Shown in pieces: positions 58,301 to 64,000 of a stretch of 64,000 nt of DNA (positions are counted from its first letter, which is position 1; every line of letters begins with the position of its first letter). The notes under the pieces are model-generated. The model saw only the letters and a program-made list of their open reading frames with translations, searched no databases and was not told the DNA's origin. The stretch is taken from NCBI GenBank assembly GCA_947650285.1, contig CANTFL010000980.1:90102-154101 (forward strand), written 5' to 3'. This DNA comes from Hyaloperonospora brassicae (Eukaryota > Oomycota > Peronosporomycetes > Peronosporales > Peronosporaceae). The translations under genes and the position numbers were made by a program.

Positions 58301-61290
58301 TAGTTGAGTGCTCCCAAGAATGCTTGCATACGATTTACCGACGCATAAAAAGGAGCTCATAGATCGCTACTAATTTTTCAAGGTCGGCTGCTGTAACCTG
58401 CGCACTCACCTTGTGAGTTTTTTTTAATTTGTGGTCGAATAAAGATACCCTTCGTAAAATACACACTTATTACGCACTAGGTGAATCGCACCAAAAATCG
58501 ATTGAAAATTGCGAGACACTCGTCACAACTCCGCTCCACAAAAAAATAAAGTTGACGAATTATCGGCGCTCAAACACCGGCGACAGTTTCGATTCCTCGG
58601 ACTGACCGTTTTTAAAAAATTGCTCGCAGAGTAGCTGACAATTTGTTGTAAGGGATTAGGGTCAGTATTTGTACAACAGTCAGGTTCAACTTAGTGACAA
58701 CGAGCATAGTTGGAGAGAAGGTGTCAATCCTGCTAAATTCATTGCCTGTTTGTTCACTTACTCATTCTCCACGTCGTTTGCCTTCTCCGATAACTTTTTA
58801 ACGTAGCCCCATCATGCATTGTCAATTAATTGTTGGTAGATCATGGGAGCGTTCTTAAGTCCAAATGGCATCCACAGCCATTCGACGTGCCATAAATAGC
58901 ACACAAAAGTCGAAAGGTGTCGTGCTCTCTCCGTCATAATTATCGTTCATATCTCACTAATAGCATCCAAGGAGCATAAATTTATGGATATTCCTCCATT
59001 TCGGTAAGTAAATTATCCACTTAAGTATTGCATCTTTCACTCTCACCGTGATAGCGTTGTCCGCCTCGTAATCGATGCACATATGTACGTCTACTCCATT
59101 CTTCTGAAAGACAATAACGATCGGTAATGCCCGCGGACTCCGAGAGAACGAAATGAGTCCTGCCGCCAATAATCCTCCAAATAACAACTTGTAAAGCTTA
59201 GTAAGATGCAAAATTGCAACTCGACGAGTAAGCTGTTGTATATGATTGTCTTCACGTACGTCAATTCCGCATACTACTCCTTACGCTGGAGATAATAACG
59301 CATTCTCACTTAAATTATGATCTTTTCGGACTTCTCCAACATACCGAATATCTGGGATCGTTTCTTCGCACCATGTGCCGACGAGATAACGTTACTCCTC
59401 AGCAGTTCAACTGTGTTGGTGTCATTTCAAGAAATGTTAACAGAAAGGGGAGCTCATGGGCGTGTCAACCATTGTTTCATCAACTGGCTGATGCTCAATA
59501 AATGGGTGGTTACGGTGGTGCATCCAATGACTCTTCTTCAAGTAAATATACATCTGGAATTGTAAGACGCACATAAACCGCTCAATGAGCTCGTCGGCGG
59601 GTTTTTACTTATATTACGTGACGATGAATCCATTGCATATATTTCATCGGCCGCATCTTTTCTTGTAAGTTGATCAGACGAGTTCAAATCTAATCGGCAG
59701 GATGACTCCTAAAGTAATGATGTATCGTCATCTGACCCACTGCACGTATCCGTGAATGCATTCGGGATACTCGACAACCGCTAATGCTCCAACTATCGTT
59801 CTTGGCGTATTAGGACGTCTTATGATAACGATCAGTGGACCAACCATTGCGCCTACTCGGTTCGTTACTAGTCGGCTCTTCGAACATACCCTGTGTCTTT
59901 TGTTCATTTAAACCGCTTTTGTTCTCCCTGTTACGCTCATTCACCTTATTTGAGCATAATTCGATATTTTTTGTTTCACCTCAATGAGCGATCACTCGTG
60001 GGAGGGCGTACGTCTGTCATTCCACGGATGTTGGCTCTCGGGATAGCCACTCCTCGTACAGATTCCGCTCATTCTGCAGTAATTCTTTGGTCTAACACGT
60101 GCTCGTAGGCAATCACCTCCAGTCTCGATACTTCAATGAATAAACGCGTACGTATCCTTTATACCGAGGTAACACGCCTTGTAGCATCCATTCAACGATC
60201 AGAAATGCGCAAAATTTGTGGTCATTCTTCGTGCGATAATGGTTGATCTATACGTCGTAGTAGCCTTGACCTTCCTGTTGCATGTGACTGCGGGAAACAA
60301 CGCGGGTAGAAGACAAATCCACATTTCGCGTGTAGCCTCAATTTTTGACGTTAAGGCTGACGCTAGAACATTTTGGACAGCCGTTTCTCAATATTTATGG
60401 TATCTCCGGGTCCTCCCATGACCTCAATTCCCCATTCCTGCTTGCCAACTTCTTTCGATGACCTGGCAAGTGGTACAACAAATTAACCGGGTAGATTATA
60501 TGTCGAGTTAAAACGGTCTGGTCGAACTATGGTCGGTATCATGAAGTCAGTCCCAAGAATGAGATTCACTTCCGCGTGATGTGGCATGATCTACTCTTCA
60601 AAGTTGTATACCCCGTACCCGAGAGTTATTTTGACAGTAACTCGCGACGTCGTAACCATCTGCAACTTTTCTCTTCCTTGTACATCAATCTGTAAAAAGT
60701 CGATCTCACAAAATCGCTTGTGTGAGGGTAGATCTTTCACTTGCCCAGACTTGCCGACTCACGGAGGGGGTACTCCGATCCGTGCCTTGTTGTATAACCT
60801 TGTGATCACCTTGTGTACCCGTCGGTTAGGCTGGCTTGAGCTCTTCGTGACGGCCTTGGGAGATGTCGATCTCGCTGAGAGGTTGGGGTTGAGAGTCCGC
60901 TTCCGGTGCGGAAATCTTTACATCACTAACGGGGTTCTACGATCTTGATCTTGAGGCGCGGCGATCTCTATCTGGAAGCGTCGCGATCTCGATCTTGAAT
61001 CATACTGATCTCGATTTATTCTCGGGGTCGGGGTCTTTGCTGTGCGGAAATCTTCACTCAGCAAATAATAGTCTTGCGTCGATCTTGCGTTGGTATCGGT
61101 CCGATCTGGTCTTGGGATCGGCCGATCTTGCCGGAAGTGCGCAATGTGGGCAGATCGGTGTCTTGTTTTGCCAAAATGAAACGTGCCGATACGTCCGGTA
61201 GATCGTCTCGGTCTTTCTCGGTCTTGTCTTGAACTCCTTGTCCAGATCTTCTGACCACTTGAGCCGTCTCGCGATCTTGTAACCAAAATC
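55380..61290 (-). mobile_element. Frame-broken Ty3/gypsy retrotransposon pol (RT, RNase H, integrase)
   Basis: A dead gypsy element read on the minus strand. From upstream to downstream: gag-proximal piece near 61.29-60.9 kb (GSSGQKIWTRSSRQDRERPR); reverse transcriptase near 59.15 kb (VIVFQKNGVDVHMCIDYEAD) and 58.9 kb (WLWMPFGLKNAPMIYQQ); RT/RNase H connection near 58.3 kb (QAFLG then NYYS-type sequence); RNase H near 58.05-57.8 kb (NGKLHLFHFCGR, AEREVLALL) and 57.5 kb (SRLAIQEAMRVVECKHSTH); integrase near 56.2 kb (FYLVHRWDTNSSLK) and 55.75-55.65 kb (GDKVWLFMRR, then IAHRGHVPFRIKKQV and ELKLPDISGY). Stops and frameshifts occur throughout, so no protein is made. The order PR-RT-RH-IN is the gypsy order. 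No matching pair of LTRs was found, although the LTR-like segment at 51.8 kb lies on the 3' side. Confidence 0.85.
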
Positions 61291-62523
61291 TTTTTCCTTT
61301 ACCGTTGTTTGCTGCTACCCTAGCAGTTTATGTTGAGTTGAGTTACCTAAAGCCCACCTCGTCTAAACAATTCAAGGTGAGTACACGAAACCACGGCGCG
61401 GCGAAGTCTTTATATCACCGGGAGGCCAAAAATCCTGCCCGGAAGAGAAGTCTGCGACGTGCTTAATTTGTAACGACGGTAACTGTATTATTATCCAACC
61501 AAATTAATAGCCAACCTATCTTTAATCCTATTACCAACTATAGTTCACTCTCCAAGTCGATATCACCTTTAAGCTTGACCGCCCCCTTGAACACGTGTCG
61601 AAATTTCGTGATCCGTACTCCAAAGATAGCACCAATATCCTCGATATCGTACCTAGGCACCCAAAAGGGACCAAATTCCAAATGCGGTACCAAATACCCA
61701 ATTTTGGTACCGAAAATTCCAAACTAATACTCGAATATCAAATGTGTCTAAATCCATTTTGCGACGTCAATTCAAACGTCTTCCACTAGCTCTTTCGATC
61801 TGAACTTTTGGGACATCACTCATGGACCTTCATCAAGCAGGTTTATCACGATTCAACAGCTTCATCACCGATATATCCATAATCAGCAGAGAACATGACC
61901 GATCTGATGCCCGCTTCGAGATTGTTGAGGATCGGTACGGTATAGTCAGCAGTAAATAACTTTCTGTTACCGTACGTGCTCCAATATCATCCTCCCGGGT
62001 TTATCGGATCAACAAGACCATCCACAGGTCTTGAACAGTTCCCTGGACTCCCACGAGTATCCACACTTCCAGATCGAGCTACAATTAACCTAAATCAGTG
62101 CTACCTATGGGATACCGGTAAAGAGTGTCACCGATCTGCAGGATGTTACACCTTCGTCACAGAGTCATATCGCACCACCTGGTCCCAGATACTTATTTCA
62201 GATCGCTCCATGGAAATCGTTCTATTTGTCGTCTTGTCCAGATCGCTCCGTCTTAGGTCGTTCATATCCATCAGTCTGGAGACAGTTGGTTTGTATCGCC
62301 GATCCCCGTTGAGATCGTTTTCCATCTCCTTTTTCTATCGCTAGGTCCCATGGTCTCATTCCCTACCAGTGAGTGACACCCTATCTGGGTAGTCACCGAT
62401 CCACGTCCCATCATTCGATCCGTGACTTTACCACAACCGCCCCCTGCACTGAAGCATTTTGGGCGGCAATCGGCTTCAGTCTAGTCACTCATCAACTTCG
62501 TTCCAAACACTCAAGTCGGATCC
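61291..62523. other. Repeat-rich region, no gene
   Basis: Upstream side of the minus-strand gypsy relic; a 5' LTR would be expected here but no TG...CA segment matching 51.8 kb was recognised. The stretch 61,640-61,745 has repeated GGTACC-containing words (GCGGTACCAAATACC, TTTTGGTACCGAAAA). Open frames are short. Confidence 0.45.
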
Positions 62524-63950
62524 ATGGCATCTCCTACGCGTTCCCGCACCTCGCTAGTTCCCTCGAAGTGTTCGACCTTGCTTCTGTCTCCGGATCGCGA
62601 TCTGTCACCCCGATCGTCCGATCAAGGGGAGCATATTCCTATTGTGCCGGATCAACCGGGGTCCCCAGGTCATCTTGATCCGGCCGGATCTCCATCCATC
62701 CCTATGGGATCACCAGATCGACGGATGGCGACTCTGCATCTGCAGGCTCCAGACTCTCCGGCTGGATCGCCCGCTCATGGAGGGCATACTGCCCCCGGCC
62801 CCAGATCAATTCGGGTCTCCAAACCATCCCGACCTGGCTGGATCGTTATCGATCATCATGGAATCGTCAGACCGCCTTCCTGATCCGCTATCGCTTCCCG
62901 CATCGCCAGAGATCCTTGGTGCGTTTAGATCCGACACACTGGACACCAGTGCGTCTCGTGGTGGGTTAGCTTCAACCGTGGACATGACCGGTCACATTCC
63001 AAGGGTTTCTGCCAGCGACGTTCGTCTTACGTTGGCTACGATCTCTTATTTATGGGATCGAGAGGCTACCTTCTGCAGCCAAGCCGATACAATTCATGCG
63101 CTTCAGCAGTCATACCGAGATGCGGTTGCCCGGGGGATCGCTTGCAAGACGAGATTGATTCTCTGTATAGATCGGCCGCCCCCTTTGTCTCGTTCGTCCA
63201 GCGTCAATATGATTTGGCGCAAGGCCGCTACGTCAACGCAATACATTCTCTGAGCGACTGCAAGCGAGCTCTGCGGACACATCGAGATCAATCGGCGCCG
63301 ATTCTTCGGCTGCGCAGAATGGCACGTGTCAACGACTAGGATCGAGGCAACTTAAAACAACAGGTAAAAACCTTGTCGATTCGGAAGTATTCGCTCCAAT
63401 TCTAGCGCAATCTTCTCCGACAGCCTCGTTACCAGCTGTTCTCCGACAGTTCTTTCCTTGACAGGGAATTTTTACAGTAGAAAGAGGAATTGTATCGGTA
63501 TCAAGCAGAGATCGCTGAAGGCTTGACTTCGATCAGCAACCTCACACAGCAGGTGGACTATTTGACTCCTTTGAAAGGTCACCTGACACATTCACAAGTG
63601 GAGAATGTTTACCTCTGTCGTCAGCCAGTGAAGCCTTCACGGTATACGACCAGTTAAAGGTGGAAGAGCAAGATCGGGATCGGCTATAACAGAACAACGG
63701 ACTCCTTCTCCAAACCATCAATAGTGCCATTTTCGGGTCCCAGTCACCTGCGTCACCCACCGGCAGACCTCCAAGAGTACCATACCGGCCAGATCGTCAC
63801 CTTCTTCCGTTGCCCAGGAGGCTGCGTTCTCCTGCCCCTAGATCTTTCCCGAGATTGTCTGCCCTACCAGCCAAGCGTCAGAGCATTCCGTCGAAGTACC
63901 AGTCCGGAAATTCTCCGCCATCCGATCAGGCTCTCGCGTACAATCGTTAA
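62524..63950 (+). pseudogene. Broken gag-like or transposon-associated reading frame
   Basis: Plus-strand frames continue one another with shifts: 62524-62883 (ATG, then Ser/Pro/Asp-rich), about 62820-63253 (helical, SYLWDREATFCSQADTIHAL), 63052-63339 (LQDEIDSLYRSAAPFVSFVQ, then RYVNAIHSLSDCKRALRTHR), about 63480-63650 (YRYQAEIAEGLTSISNLTQQ) and 63760-63950 (Pro/Arg-rich). Together they suggest a protein with a disordered Pro/Ser head, a central coiled coil and a basic Pro-rich tail, a build seen in retroelement gag proteins. At least two frameshifts and a stop break it. The window ends shortly after, so its downstream side cannot be judged. Confidence 0.5.
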
Positions 63951-64000
63951 ACCTCTCCACACCTTCCAAGATAACCTCCCAAGATTGACCTCCCCTGTAC

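Noticed and set aside
1..64000. CRISPR arrays, bacterial operons, prophage or toxin genes
   Set aside because: Introns, gene architecture and repeats are eukaryotic. The tandem arrays seen lack the repeat-spacer layout, and no toxin or RXLR/Crinkler effector motif (RXLR-EER, LFLAK) was found in a credible secreted frame.
1..64000. tRNA or rRNA genes
   Set aside because: No A-box/B-box pair with a convincing cloverleaf and no rRNA-like stretch was recognised by eye; a tRNAscan or covariance search would be needed to exclude them.

Overview
The window looks like a nuclear contig of a Peronosporales-type oomycete (Phytophthora or downy mildew group). The assignment rests on three things visible here. 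The genes are compact, with short introns (66-128 nt) and GTACGT/GTACGC/GTGCGT-type donors. A decayed Ty3/gypsy polyprotein has the sequence character of oomycete gypsy elements. The gene set (PDZ-ankyrin-FYVE protein, VPS13B-like bridge protein, bacterial-type MetRS with an EMAPII-like tail) fits a stramenopile. The species cannot be named from sequence alone.

Layout. Positions 1 to about 10,570 hold no gene I can support: degenerate, non-coding or old repeat DNA with a 102-bp GATC-rich tandem repeat (4453-4656), a 15-bp tandem array (about 8609-8720) and a 21-bp direct repeat. Positions 10,574 to 47,066 are a gene island with eight intact genes: (1) PDZ-ankyrin-FYVE protein, minus; (2) large coiled-coil protein, minus; (3) cytosolic methionyl-tRNA synthetase, plus, divergent from (2); (4) a 10-exon VPS13B/COH1-like lipid-transfer protein of 4194 residues, plus, 21,534-34,821; (5) a Golgi-type GlcNAc-transferase-like glycosyltransferase, plus; (6) a seven-exon alpha/beta hydrolase of the isoprenylcysteine-methylesterase-like group, plus; (7) a RIO-like predicted kinase, minus; (8) replication factor C subunit 3, minus. 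A ninth small gene (profilin-like, 158 aa, minus) is less certain. Between (4) and (5) lies about 5 kb with plus-strand broken coding fragments, probably a dead gene.

From about 47.1 kb to the end the window is repeat DNA. It contains two LTR-like segments with TGTAACGGG termini, both built largely of adjacent short hairpins (48,827-49,009 and 51,781-52,312). It also contains a frame-broken gypsy pol (RT, RNase H, integrase, minus strand, about 61.3 down to 55.4 kb) and a frame-broken gag-like reading frame on the plus strand (62.5-63.95 kb). Part of the second hairpin array also lies in an open minus-strand frame carrying an in-frame 17-codon repeat, so its role as LTR or coding sequence is unresolved.

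Functionally, the island mixes housekeeping information genes (MetRS, RFC3) with membrane-traffic genes (FYVE protein, VPS13B-like, Golgi glycosyltransferase). They are independent transcription units rather than an operon. MetRS and the VPS13B-like gene share a CCAATCA plus 13-nt promoter motif close to their start codons. Exon structures given below were derived by hand from GT-AG sites and reading-frame continuity.
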